This document shows, in pieces, positions 1-8,816 of a DNA stretch of 64,000 bases. This DNA is from Calothrix sp. NIES-4101 (GTDB taxonomy: Bacteria; Cyanobacteriota; Cyanobacteriia; Cyanobacteriales; Nostocaceae), in NCBI GenBank assembly GCA_004296455.1, contig AP018280.1, forward strand, positions 7,171,917 through 7,235,916, read 5' to 3'. Under the pieces are notes generated by a model. That model saw only the letters and a program-made list of their open reading frames with translations. It searched no databases and had not been told where the DNA came from. The position numbers were made by a program, and so were the translations under genes. Position 1 is the first letter of the stretch. Every line of letters begins with the position of its first letter.

Positions 1-50
1 CCGCAAGCTTCCTCAACTAATTGACGTAATTGTTCCTCCAATCCTTTCAT
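1..50 (-). CDS. N-terminal fragment of a gene running off the left edge
   Basis: An ATG on the reverse strand opens a frame that stays open to the window edge and reads MKGLEEQLRQLVEEAC. Only 16 residues are present, so no domain can be assigned. The short amphipathic start recalls the beginning of some cyanobacterial sigma-factor-like or HTH proteins, but that is a memory-based guess and not evidence. The 184-base spacer to the next gene holds only AT-rich sequence and a purine-rich stretch. Confidence 0.4.
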   Translation of the reverse strand, partial: MKGLEEQLRQLVEEAC

Positions 51-234
51 ACCAGTGATACCAATAGAACCCCAGCAGTCAAACTTTGGCAATATTGCTG
101 CTTAAATGCATTTGATAATATTACTCATGCTGGCGATATTAGCAGGTTGCAGGGGGAGGGGGAAAGGCACGATGGGCAGAAAAAGAAAGATTATCAAATA
201 ATTTCCCGTTCTCTCCCCATCTCTGTATTAATTT

Positions 235-1596
235 TTACCCTCTTTGCCACCAAGATAATGCAGCTTGACCATTCAGTTTCATTTTTCTGCGGATATCTTG
301 AATATTCCAGTTAGTCAGTTTGGCTAGTGTTTGCGCTTCTTGCTCATAGCGTCTATTTAAACCGCGTTTATATTCTCTAGCTGCGGAGCATTTAGCTTCA
401 CCCGTAAATGGATGTTGTAAAACGTAGCGTCCTTGAAAATTTTCAGTATTTGCAGTTGTTTGAAACATCAAATCTTCGGGGAATTTGTCACGGGTATAGC
501 GAACATGCAAGCGGGTGATAAAGACATTGCTAGACACAATCGGAGGGCGGCGAAAACCACTTGGGGGAAAAGGTGCTACATCCGATGGATTTTTGTCTAG
601 CCAAAATACACCTGCCTCCTTAAGTTCCTCATTGTTGAGAGGTTCTGCCGAACAAGGGTCACAACTACCCATATCCCAGGCGTATTCTAAGAATGCCACT
701 TTCCGGTCTTCTTTGAGGTAAGAAGTTTGGAACATGGATTTGTAAAAGTCACCAAATTCTTGTTTCACATATATGGGAATATTATTGCCGGAGGGGACTT
801 TCACTGTCCGGTAGTTGGTGACTTCCGCTTGTCCTTTGGGAGAAAGAATGTAAGCGATTAAATCTTGTTCAGTGGTGGCGTTAATCATTCCTAAGCGAAT
901 TGGCAACATGAATTTAGGTGATTCATAGGCAATTTGTAAGGGACGCAGATTTTGATAACCGCTTGTTTCAAACTTATCTAAATTGACTTTCGCGACAAAA
1001 AACTTCATATTTTGGCGAATATAAGGTTTGAGTAGGGCTTTTGCTCCTCGCGGAATTTTGTAACCATTGCGGTTTAACCAAGTTTCCAAACCACCAGATT
1101 CCTTAGCACTGAGAATCAGAATGTCATATTCGCCAACATTAAACCGTGCTTCTACGGTGACTCCAAGATTGCGATCGCGTGCCCTTTCCGCTTCCTGTAG
1201 AATTCCTGCTGTTGGTGCAGCCATTGGCATAGGACGGCGAACATCGTCATAATCCACACATGGGTTGGAGTCAAAATATTCGACTAAACGTGGGGCGCTG
1301 AATGCATCCAGACGTTCAATAATACTAGGTTTGGCGACTCGGACTTGCTCTTTTTGCAGAACTGTCGGTACGGGTACAACAATGGCAAAATCCTTGACTT
1401 CACCTTGGAAATCATTCGCCATCGTTAAAACAGTTTTATTATCATCCCTGGCAATCACAACTTGGGAAGCTTTGTTATAGAGTTTTGTATCTGCTTTGGC
1501 AACGTAGAAGCCGCAAAAGGCGGAAGCAGTAGGAGCAAATCCCAGAATTACCACACAGGTAAGCAGTAATGAGATGAGCCATTTGAGTTTTTTCAT
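235..1596 (-). CDS. DUF2330 domain protein, secreted
   Basis: The 453-residue product begins with a classical signal peptide (basic MKKLK, hydrophobic core, APTASA cleavage region near residue 26) followed by a short Cys-containing mature start. The body matches DUF2330: the segment around residues 45-75 reading NKTVLTMANDFQGEV then FAIVVPVP is typical of this bacterial family, whose function is unknown. Several cysteines, including paired ones in a GSCDPCS segment, suggest disulfides in an exported protein. The gene lies 25 bases downstream of an RnfD/NqrB-like membrane protein on the same strand, so the two are likely one operon. The family call is fairly firm; the role is unknown. Confidence 0.8.
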   Translation of the reverse strand: MKKLKWLISLLLTCVVILGFAPTASAFCGFYVAKADTKLYNKASQVVIARDDNKTVLTMANDFQGEVKDFAIVVPVPTVLQKEQVRVAKPSIIERLDAFSAPRLVEYFDSNPCVDYDDVRRPMPMAAPTAGILQEAERARDRNLGVTVEARFNVGEYDILILSAKESGGLETWLNRNGYKIPRGAKALLKPYIRQNMKFFVAKVNLDKFETSGYQNLRPLQIAYESPKFMLPIRLGMINATTEQDLIAYILSPKGQAEVTNYRTVKVPSGNNIPIYVKQEFGDFYKSMFQTSYLKEDRKVAFLEYAWDMGSCDPCSAEPLNNEELKEAGVFWLDKNPSDVAPFPPSGFRRPPIVSSNVFITRLHVRYTRDKFPEDLMFQTTANTENFQGRYVLQHPFTGEAKCSAAREYKRGLNRRYEQEAQTLAKLTNWNIQDIRRKMKLNGQAALSWWQRG

Positions 1597-1621
1597 GTGA
1601 TGTATTTATTGATTTTATTGA

Positions 1622-2494
1622 TTAATTGGTTATTTCTGCGGTAGGAGACAGGATTATTTCACCCTTTTCCCATTCAAATCTGGCTGCTGGCAAAAGTTTA
1701 TCGATTAATACCGTCATTGGTGCCAGGGCAAATAATGACCAGAAGACTGCGGTAGATAAATAGAAGTAATTACGTAAAACGAAAGTGAAAATGGCAATCA
1801 ATAATGCCCAAATAATTCTCCCGATGCGGGCATTGGGAATAGAACGGGGGTCTGTCACCATAAATAGGGCAAATAACAGCAACGAACCACTCATCAAGCG
1901 ATGGTAGTAAACGTCCCAAGTCCAACCCAGCCAGATATTGCGTAGGGCTTCCTGTAAAGCATAGGCAGCCAAAAACGTCGCCGTCGTATCCCAACGTCCG
2001 ACACGCTTGAGAACCATTCCCCCACAGCCCACAAATATCATGCAGTACCACCAATCTTCCCCCCATTGTCCAGGTGAAACCCAAGCATCAGGAGTAATTA
2101 ACAAAGCGCAGATAATGCCAAAATTTGCCGGGTTAAAGAAGTGTTTGTCACCAATTTGGAAAATGAATTTGCTAGTGATCGCACATATTGCTGCTAACAT
2201 CATTGTTGTCCAATGGTCTGCCCGTAGTAGCAAACTTAGTCCCAAGGATGTAATTAGGGCACTACGCACCGATATGGAAAATGGGGGTTTGGTTAATAAT
2301 TCTTGGTTATTAATGAATAATTTTTGATTCAATGCCCATTGCCCAATACTCATGAGCCATTGCCCAAATAAACATGTAACAATGGCAACACAAATTAATT
2401 CAGGTCGTAGCGTCCAATCTCTAGTACCAATTCCTAAAATCAGGAATAAAGAGAGAAAAAGGATTTGATAGTCGCGTGTGTCTTTAAACAACAT
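1622..2494 (-). CDS. orphan RnfD/NqrB-like membrane protein
   Basis: This 290-residue protein has about eight to ten hydrophobic segments. It carries two phrases typical of the RnfD/NqrB/UnbV family: GDKHFFNPANFGI near residues 116-128 and FMVTDPRSIPNARIGRIIWA near residues 205-225. In classical Rnf and Nqr complexes this subunit binds FMN covalently on a Thr in an SGAT motif and takes part in ion-coupled electron transfer. I do not see an SGAT motif here, and no other Rnf or Nqr genes are nearby. It precedes a secreted DUF2330 gene by 25 bases, so the pair is probably co-transcribed. I infer a membrane partner for an extracytoplasmic protein; electron transfer is not shown. Confidence 0.7.
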   Translation of the reverse strand: MLFKDTRDYQILFLSLFLILGIGTRDWTLRPELICVAIVTCLFGQWLMSIGQWALNQKLFINNQELLTKPPFSISVRSALITSLGLSLLLRADHWTTMMLAAICAITSKFIFQIGDKHFFNPANFGIICALLITPDAWVSPGQWGEDWWYCMIFVGCGGMVLKRVGRWDTTATFLAAYALQEALRNIWLGWTWDVYYHRLMSGSLLLFALFMVTDPRSIPNARIGRIIWALLIAIFTFVLRNYFYLSTAVFWSLFALAPMTVLIDKLLPAARFEWEKGEIILSPTAEITN

Positions 2495-2783
2495 TACCCG
2501 CCAGCACCGGGATTACCCGTAGACTTATTGGAATTGATGTCTTAATCTAGACGGGTTCTAGTCCTCTTAGTGCCGCCGTTACAGAATTTGTTACAACTGA
2601 TGGGTTATTAGCTGTTTTTTATCTAGCACCACACGACATCCTGTGATAATCTTCTGGAAATTGCCCCTAAAATGTTCGGTTCTACGACTTTCGACATCAA
2701 GAAAATACTTATAACCTCAAGATATAGATATATATGCCTTTAAAAGCTCTGCATATCGCTCGCTAATCAAGGGGTGAAAATTT

Positions 2784-4310
2784 GTGTATAAATGGATTCT
2801 GCCAAGTTTGAGTGAAGTTTTAGCCGCCAATCACATAAATATGGCTGTTGGCTCCTCTGCAAAAGCAGAACGTCAGTGGCGCTTAAGTATAGCGGTAACA
2901 GAAAAGTTGCTATTAAACACACTGACAAGGACTTCGCCTAGTCCCAATGATCAGAAAAATAATAATAGAGGATTAGTTTTAGCTGCACCCGCACCAGTAT
3001 TTAGTCAACTCAAACTAATTCATAATCTGGAAACAATTACTTTTACGGCAAAGCCATTTAACCCCTTAGCGCTGATGCCGTTTCAAATGCCCACGGTGGT
3101 GGAGTCAGAAATAGAAACATCTACTAACGAGGCTATATTACCCTTATTAGCAGCTGACCCGCTAGGGAAAGAGCAGTTTTGTCTAGTTTTTACCCCTAAA
3201 TTTCAACTGGTTTTGGTTTTAGCAGAAAATGAAAATGGAGAAAAAGTATTTTCCTTTTCTTTTGAACCAGAAATAGTTCAGCAGGCATGGAAAATTTTAG
3301 GGGCGCGGGTAATGATGGTTAACCCGGATGAGTTTACTTATCTAGCTGAATTAGTTCAAGAATATTGTGATGATGTCACGCCTGATTTTCGTATTCTCAT
3401 GGAATTTAGCCAATTACTACTGGCAGAATTTCCCGAGGAAGAGGATAAATCTGTAAGAGGTTATGGAGGGCAAGAAGAAAAAGACAATAATGAAGAGATT
3501 CATAATTCTTCCTTCTCCGAATATTCTCAGGGTACAATACCTTCTTGCCATCGTTCCGATGTCGAATTATTGCAGGCATTTGCTCACGAAGTGCGTACTC
3601 CCTTGGCAACTATCCGTACAGTCACGCGAATGTTACTCAAACACAAGGATTTACCAGCCACTGTGATGAAGCGGTTGGAAATGATCGATCGCGAATGTAC
3701 CGAGCAAATAGATAGAATGGAGTTGCTATTTAGAGCCGCAGAATTAGAAACATCAACTGCCAAGAATACCGCCGGTACACAACTGGCACCAATGTGTTTA
3801 GAACAGGTACTACAACAAAGCATTCCCCGTTGGCAACAAGCTGCAAGTCGTCGCAATTTAACTTTAGACGTGGTACTGCCGCAGAAACTACCAACAGTGG
3901 TAAGTAATCCGAACATGTTGGATAGGGTACTGACAAATTTGATTGAGAATTTTACGCGCAGTTTACCTGCTGGTAGCCAAATACAAGTTCATGTGATTCC
4001 AGCAGGTAATCAACTGAAATTACAGCTATTACCACAAGTTAAGGATGAGGATACTGCAACTGCTGCATCCTGTACACCCCCAATTCGTAAAGCGATCGGA
4101 CAATTGCTCATGTTTCAACCGGAAACTGGGACAATTAGTTTAAACTTAGCAGCGACCAAGCATTTATTTCAAGCGATTGGTGGTAAGTTAATTGTGCGTC
4201 AGCGTCCGCAACAAGGTGAGGTAATGACGATTTTCTTGCCCCTAAATAGTGTGGAGGATGCAGCTATAACTGTGGGAATGGAACGTTTGAAGGGTGAGAG
4301 TTTGGCGTAG
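2784..4310 (+). CDS. sensor histidine kinase, cytoplasmic, atypical ATPase domain
   Basis: The 508-residue protein starts at GTG. It has no obvious membrane segment. Residues 1-215 form an uncharacterised input region, followed by an acidic low-complexity linker (about 217-250). A dimerisation and phosphotransfer domain contains the H-box FAHEVRTPLATIRT with the phospho-acceptor His at about 268. The N-box follows as NPNMLDRVLTNLIENFTRSL near 376-394. The C-terminal ATPase part has a recognisable last strand (GEVMTIFLPL), but the usual G1 motif DxGxGI is not visible. It may therefore bind ATP in a modified way or act as a non-catalytic signalling protein. No response regulator is adjacent. 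Family call firm; partner unknown. Confidence 0.82.
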   Translation: MYKWILPSLSEVLAANHINMAVGSSAKAERQWRLSIAVTEKLLLNTLTRTSPSPNDQKNNNRGLVLAAPAPVFSQLKLIHNLETITFTAKPFNPLALMPFQMPTVVESEIETSTNEAILPLLAADPLGKEQFCLVFTPKFQLVLVLAENENGEKVFSFSFEPEIVQQAWKILGARVMMVNPDEFTYLAELVQEYCDDVTPDFRILMEFSQLLLAEFPEEEDKSVRGYGGQEEKDNNEEIHNSSFSEYSQGTIPSCHRSDVELLQAFAHEVRTPLATIRTVTRMLLKHKDLPATVMKRLEMIDRECTEQIDRMELLFRAAELETSTAKNTAGTQLAPMCLEQVLQQSIPRWQQAASRRNLTLDVVLPQKLPTVVSNPNMLDRVLTNLIENFTRSLPAGSQIQVHVIPAGNQLKLQLLPQVKDEDTATAASCTPPIRKAIGQLLMFQPETGTISLNLAATKHLFQAIGGKLIVRQRPQQGEVMTIFLPLNSVEDAAITVGMERLKGESLA

Positions 4311-4351
4311 AAGGAGGCAAATGCCACCCTGACAACAGCACATTTCCTGAA

Positions 4352-5317
4352 TCAGGCATAATACCTAATTCCTAATTCTTGTAATACCTCTTGATTAACT
4401 TCCTGCACTGCTTCTATGTCTGTGTTTGTCTCGGTATTTTGAAATAATGCCGCAAATGCACCTGCACCTAATCCTGACTGGGGAAACATACGATAACATG
4501 GTATGTCTGTTAAATGCGATCGCATTTTTTCTAAATGGCTAACTGTGATTGGTTGAAATTGCGGAAATCTTTCTAATAACCATTTACAGACATCTTCATT
4601 TTCTTCTGGAGAATAGGTGCATGTCATATAAGCAAGATAACCTTGGGGAGCAACAATTTGGGCAGAATTGGCAATAATTCGCTTTTGGCGATTGGCATTT
4701 TTATTAATATTTGTGGGGTGGAAACATCCCGGTACTTTTTCACCTTTTGCCAGTAAAGATTGTCCAGAACAAGGTGCATCGACAATGACTAAATCGATAG
4801 ATTTTGGTATAGCCTCTGCAAAAATACTAGAATCGCGATTTAATACTGCCACTGGTTGAATATGACAGCGTTTAAAATTAGCAATTAACATTCCCAAGCG
4901 TTTACCAATTACTTCATTAGCAATCAGTAGTTGCGGTTGCAGAAGTTTCCATGCGAAGATACTTTTTCCTCCTGGTGCTGCACACATATCAAATATAGTA
5001 TTAATTGGTTGAGGAATATGTGAAAAAATTGAGGCAGCAAACACCGAAGAAAAATCTAAACAATAAAAGTAACCTTGTGTATGTAAATAATGTTGACCAG
5101 GTTTACTATTTAATTCTAAACGGTCTACGAATTGTGGTTGCCATATTAATCTTTCAACTTCATTTAGTAAAAAATCATCAGGTTTCGGCTGACACCAGAG
5201 AATACTAGAATTATAGTTTTGGGGATTAATTAAAGCATTGATAAATTCTTCTTGCTGTTCTATATTTGTATATAGTCGTCGAGACAGTTTCAGCAATAAA
5301 TTGGAAATTTTTTCCAT
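4352..5317 (-). CDS. RsmB/NOP-type RNA cytosine-C5 methyltransferase
   Basis: The product is a Rossmann-fold SAM-dependent methyltransferase of the NOL1/NOP2/Sun (RsmB/RsmF-like) family. Visible motifs are the SAM-binding DMCAAPGGKS, the catalytic-loop DAPCSGQ and the TCTYSPEENE segment holding the second cysteine. Both catalytic cysteines expected for m5C methylation of RNA are present. A longer frame would add 17 residues rich in Phe and Ile from AT-rich spacer; I choose the internal ATG giving MEKISNLLLKLSRR, since family members start near such a helix. It lacks the NusB-like N-terminal domain of full RsmB, so the rRNA or tRNA target cannot be named. It converges with the kinase gene, with only 41 bases between the stops. 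Confidence 0.85.
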   Translation of the reverse strand: MEKISNLLLKLSRRLYTNIEQQEEFINALINPQNYNSSILWCQPKPDDFLLNEVERLIWQPQFVDRLELNSKPGQHYLHTQGYFYCLDFSSVFAASIFSHIPQPINTIFDMCAAPGGKSIFAWKLLQPQLLIANEVIGKRLGMLIANFKRCHIQPVAVLNRDSSIFAEAIPKSIDLVIVDAPCSGQSLLAKGEKVPGCFHPTNINKNANRQKRIIANSAQIVAPQGYLAYMTCTYSPEENEDVCKWLLERFPQFQPITVSHLEKMRSHLTDIPCYRMFPQSGLGAGAFAALFQNTETNTDIEAVQEVNQEVLQELGIRYYA

Positions 5318-5493
5318 AAATTTTTCTATAAATATAAATATAATGAGGTGTAAAAAATAGTAATTCAAAGCCTATTAGAAATCTATTAAAAATCTATTCA
5401 TAACTTCTAAATTAGAATATCTGATATCATATTCGGCTAATAACTTACAATTAAAATTTCTCTGCATCTCCCCATCGGCTTTATCGTAATTAT

Positions 5494-5862
5494 TCAGGCG
5501 AAACGGATATCAGCTGACACAGGAACTAAAAAACAACCATTAATTTTCCAACTACTATTTGTTTCTTTTTCCATCAAATACAATGCCCTAACAGGAATCC
5601 CATCTTGACCTAAAAGTAAAACTAACTGCGTAATATTTCCTTGAATAGTAGTAATATCTTCAAACAAAACCGAGCGCGGGCGGTAAATTGGCGCATAAGC
5701 TCTCTTTACCATCAAAATAAATATCTCTGCCGTGGGAAATTTTTCCTGAATTTGGGGACTGGCACACACAAAAGCAGCATCCGCGTTATCTTCCTGAAAC
5801 GCCTGCAATTGCTGCTCAATAATCAGACGAATGGCTGCGCGATCGCAATTAGTAATATCCAT
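5494..5862 (-). CDS. DUF4864 domain protein
   Basis: This small protein of 122 residues matches DUF4864 as I remember it: an N-terminal helix with IEQQLQAFQEDNADAAFVCASP, a middle segment FILMVKRAYAPIYRPRSVLFE, and a C-terminal strand set ending in GCFLVPV. The fold resembles SnoaL/NTF2-like small alpha+beta proteins in outline, but that is inference. No signal peptide or membrane segment is seen. The function is unknown. It sits alone between the RNA methyltransferase and CapA genes, all on the same strand but with spacers of more than 100 bases. Confidence 0.75.
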   Translation of the reverse strand: MDITNCDRAAIRLIIEQQLQAFQEDNADAAFVCASPQIQEKFPTAEIFILMVKRAYAPIYRPRSVLFEDITTIQGNITQLVLLLGQDGIPVRALYLMEKETNSSWKINGCFLVPVSADIRFA

Positions 5863-5989
5863 TCTTAATATTTATCAATATACAGTCAAAAAGATACAGT
5901 TGGGAATAGTGAAATTTTGCATTCAATATCTAAGCAAAATATTATCACTTTTAATGACTCATCAACACTGCAAATCTCAAATTTTGATT

Positions 5990-7144
5990 TCAAACTTCTG
6001 AATCGGCAATAACAATTTCACCCTGGCGATTAATCTCCACAGCAGTTTTCGGAAAATCTTTCCCCATCAAGCCCCGTAACAATCCCACAGTCCGAAAACG
6101 TTGATCAATGTGAGGAATTCCTTGCTTATCCAGATGCACTGGAATAATCTTTCCCCCAACTAATTCCCCTATCTGATTTAACTTGACTTCCAAAATCATT
6201 GAATAACCCGTTTCCGCAGCTGTCGATAAAGTTCGATAACCCAAAAAATTACCTAAAGAATAGGCTATCAACTTACCTTTATATATTTCCATAGCACGTG
6301 GTACATGAGGCCCATGTCCCAAAACCAAATCTGCTCCCATATCTATCATTGCCCGCGCAAATTTTACAGAATTGCCGCGATTTTCTCCATAGAAATATTC
6401 TGTCTGATTCTGGGTTCGCAATGCGCCTGTTCCTTCCGCGCCAGCGTGCATTGAGACTATCACAACATCGGCTTTTGTTTGTGCTTCAACAATTAATGCT
6501 TTTGCGGCTTTTAAATCGTGAATCGAATTGTAATACTCGTAAGGTGCAAAACCAACCATCCCCACCTTCACATTATTGGCTTGGAGTAATAACACTTGGT
6601 TTTTGTGACCGACAGTATCAATTCCTACCTGTGCTAAGTTTTTCACAGTATCCCGAAAACCAACTAAACCAAAGTCTTTGGCGTGATTATTCGCAATATT
6701 AAACACATTAAAGCCAACATCACCAAACAGTTTTGCATATCCAGGGGGCGATCGAAATGCAAATATTTGCCCTTTGCTAATATCTTTGCTGCTATAAGGG
6801 TAATTTGTTAAAGAAGTTTCAAAATTACCAAATAAAATATCTGCACGTTGCAAGTGCTTCCTGACAGATTTAGGAATTAACTGATTTTTATTTCCAGGTA
6901 ATCTGTAGTTGGGGTAATTAGTACCAGGAATCACATCCCCTACCGCTTGAATGGTAATCGAGTCAGGAAAAATTTGCTCCTCAGTCGCAGGAGGTAATAT
7001 CGGTAAAGTTTCTGCTGGCTTGGGAGGTTGATCTGATGCCTGTATTTTCCCCATACGAATTGCCGTACCGATACCAATACCGATAAACAAACAACTAGTA
7101 ATAAAAGTAAATGAAAGAAATTTCCCGAACCATCGATTAACCAT
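5990..7144 (-). CDS. CapA family protein (poly-gamma-glutamate synthesis-type metallophosphatase fold)
   Basis: The 384-residue protein has one N-terminal hydrophobic segment (about residues 8-28), so it is probably membrane-anchored with the domain outside. The body follows the CapA/PgsA pattern: IQAVGDVIPGTNY (metal-binding GD), ILFGNFETSLTN, NIANNHAKDFG, VIVSMHAGAEG and LVLGHGPHVPRAMEIYKGKLIAYSLGNFLG. These are the calcineurin-like metal ligands of the family. In Bacillus CapA takes part in poly-gamma-glutamate export; many cyanobacteria have orphan copies with unknown substrate. No capB or capC is adjacent. A perfect 8-bp hairpin lies about 110 bases upstream of the start. Confidence 0.88.
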   Translation of the reverse strand: MVNRWFGKFLSFTFITSCLFIGIGIGTAIRMGKIQASDQPPKPAETLPILPPATEEQIFPDSITIQAVGDVIPGTNYPNYRLPGNKNQLIPKSVRKHLQRADILFGNFETSLTNYPYSSKDISKGQIFAFRSPPGYAKLFGDVGFNVFNIANNHAKDFGLVGFRDTVKNLAQVGIDTVGHKNQVLLLQANNVKVGMVGFAPYEYYNSIHDLKAAKALIVEAQTKADVVIVSMHAGAEGTGALRTQNQTEYFYGENRGNSVKFARAMIDMGADLVLGHGPHVPRAMEIYKGKLIAYSLGNFLGYRTLSTAAETGYSMILEVKLNQIGELVGGKIIPVHLDKQGIPHIDQRFRTVGLLRGLMGKDFPKTAVEINRQGEIVIADSEV

Positions 7145-7252
7145 GATGTTGCCACTCCCGATACCACGAAAACAGTGTAGCTTAGAAGTCGAATATACAC
7201 GGATAAATTTAATTGAATTGTGAAGATTTTCAGTAATTTTGCAGCTTTTTAT

Positions 7253-7271
7253 ACTTAAACACTGTTTAAGT
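7253..7271. promoter_or_regulatory. perfect 8-bp inverted repeat upstream of capA-like gene
   Basis: ACTTAAAC, a three-base loop and GTTTAAGT form a perfect palindrome in the spacer between the CapA-like gene and the tRNA. It could be an operator for a dimeric regulator or a short hairpin. No T-tract follows on either strand, so it is not a standard terminator. Confidence 0.4.
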
Positions 7272-7419
7272 GCTGGCGATCGCTCAGTTGATTGAGTCTA
7301 TTGCCTAAAATCCCCCAAAATCAAGTAATTACCTACCTAATTAAAAACCTCCAACCGAATCCAAGATTCTTGTCAGAGGCTTTAGTTATATTCAATTACT
7401 TAGTCAATTAGTCATAAAC

Positions 7420-7503
7420 GGAGAAGGGGGGATTCGAACCCCCGTTAGGTTGCCCTAAAACGCATTTCGAGTGCGCCGCATTCAACCACTCTGCCACCTC
7501 TCC
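7420..7503 (-). tRNA. tRNA-Ser (anticodon CGA)
   Basis: Read on the reverse strand, an 84-base gene folds as a class II tRNA. The acceptor GGAGAGG pairs with CTTCTCC (one G-T pair). The D arm contains AGAGTGGTTGAATGC. The anticodon loop CTCGAAA sits on a five-pair stem. A long variable arm (AGGGCAACCT) follows, and the T arm reads GGGGGTTCGAATCCCCC. The long variable arm and CGA anticodon give serine, decoding UCG. The CCA end is not encoded. Confidence 0.95.
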
Positions 7504-7946
7504 ATATATGTAGTCACGATTCTACGAGTAAAATCGCACTCTCGTTTGTGGCAATAAAGATTCTATCACGACTTTTTCGATACTGCATAGGTTTGTGGGC
7601 TAGAAGGGAATATTATTTATTGACAGTCATTACAGCTATTTTTCAATGTTTGCAGATTTAGTCTCAAAATCAGCAGCAACAAATTGCGATCGCATCTTGA
7701 ACTTTAATGCGTATTATTTTTCACTCAATTGTTCCCACATCAGTGCCACAAAATAAACTGTCTTATCACCAATTTCATTATCTAGATAAACCGCTAAAAA
7801 GCTCTAAATATAGATATTTCTTCACTAAAATCTCCATCACATTTATTCTTAAATACTTGGTAACATCTGAAAAGTTTTCTGGAACATTTTAGTATTTTTT
7901 CCGACTTTGAATTTAAAAGCAATACCTACAAATTAGGTCTGAAATT
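7504..7946. other. spacer without a convincing gene
   Basis: This AT-rich spacer lies between tRNA-Ser and the secreted beta-barrel-like protein. It contains one HIP1-type site near 7687. A 61-codon open frame inside it has unstructured, Phe/Ser/Thr-rich composition and no ribosome-binding site, so I do not call it. The promoter of the downstream gene must lie here but I cannot place it. Confidence 0.5.
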
Positions 7947-8480
7947 ATGAAAGGTGTGATGAAATCTTTGGTGACAATTTCTACATTGTCTATATTAGCT
8001 GCTGCTCCAATTTTTATGTCTGCTGGTAAAGCATCTGCTGCACCTAAAGGTACTGATGCCAGTTATATCGGGATTGGAGCTTCTGCTGGGTTAACCAATG
8101 GTGGTCAAACTGGTGACGCTGCAACCTTTGGTGGTAATATGGTTGGACGCGCTAAGGTAGGAAGAACACCATTTTCAGTACGTGGTCAGATTAATTTCAG
8201 CGACGAAACCAGCGCAATTATTCCCCATGCAACTGTAGATATTCCCGTTGGCAATAGTACTAATGTTTACGTTGGTGGTGGTTATCAATTTGTAGAAAAA
8301 GATGGCAAACCAACCCCATCTGGTAACAAAGATGGTGTCGCTGTTGTTGCTGGTGTTGAATCAGAAGTTGCTAAAAATTTCCTGGTTTATAGCAACGCCA
8401 CTGTGGGAGTTAACGCTTACAAAAATAGCCCGGCATCTGCTGTCAGTATTAACTCAGGAATTGGTTATCGGTTTAGATAA
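7947..8480 (+). CDS. small secreted beta-strand-rich protein, probable outer-membrane barrel
   Basis: The 177-residue product has a signal peptide (MKGVMKSLVTISTLSILAAA, cleavage near ASAAP at residue 32). The mature part alternates polar and hydrophobic residues in strand-like blocks such as SVRGQINFSDE, TNVYVGGGYQFVEK and NFLVYSNATVGVNAY. It ends in SGIGYRFR, whose terminal aromatic plus Arg fits an outer-membrane barrel. About eight strands would fit, as in OmpX/OmpA-size barrels. I do not recognise a named family. The start is ATG, with a weak purine stretch upstream. Monocistronic by context. Confidence 0.75.
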   Translation: MKGVMKSLVTISTLSILAAAPIFMSAGKASAAPKGTDASYIGIGASAGLTNGGQTGDAATFGGNMVGRAKVGRTPFSVRGQINFSDETSAIIPHATVDIPVGNSTNVYVGGGYQFVEKDGKPTPSGNKDGVAVVAGVESEVAKNFLVYSNATVGVNAYKNSPASAVSINSGIGYRFR

Positions 8481-8816
8481 TATTTAGTTAATGGTTAATA
8501 GATAATGGGTAATTCGTAAGTTTGTAATTTGTAACTACTCAACACTCAGTGTCTAATGCCCAATGCCTAACACTTAATATCCAATCTCCAATCCCCATTA
8601 ACCAATAACTATTAACAAAATCCAATAAGTATTATTGCTGGGTTTGTCGAATCTTGAATTGCTGACAAACTCGGCATTTTTGCGTGATAGAATCAAGTTA
8701 AATTATTCAACGAAATCCCGACCGGATTACCGGGAATAAATGTCGAATGGGTGCTGCTAATTACCTGGTTCGGCTTGTAGCGATCGCTTTATTTTCAGAA
8801 CACTAAATCAACTGCA
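8481..8816. promoter_or_regulatory. spacer upstream of sulfite reductase with repeats and a palindrome
   Basis: The first 150 bases are low-complexity degenerate repeats built from words such as CCAATGCC and TCCAATC, common between cyanobacterial genes. Nearer the sulfite reductase gene, at 8716-8735, TCCCG and CGGGA flank ACCGGATTAC, a GC-rich palindrome that stands out from the AT-rich surroundings. It could be an operator or leader hairpin for sulfur control; the regulator is not known to me. Confidence 0.35.

Noticed and set aside
30..314. A 94-codon plus-strand frame at the left edge
   Set aside because: It crosses a spacer and the end of the DUF2330 gene, has no ribosome-binding site and no domain.
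6940..7200. An 86-codon minus-strand frame with hydrophobic start
   Set aside because: It overlaps the CapA-like gene start in another frame; the hydrophobic text is the shifted signal anchor.
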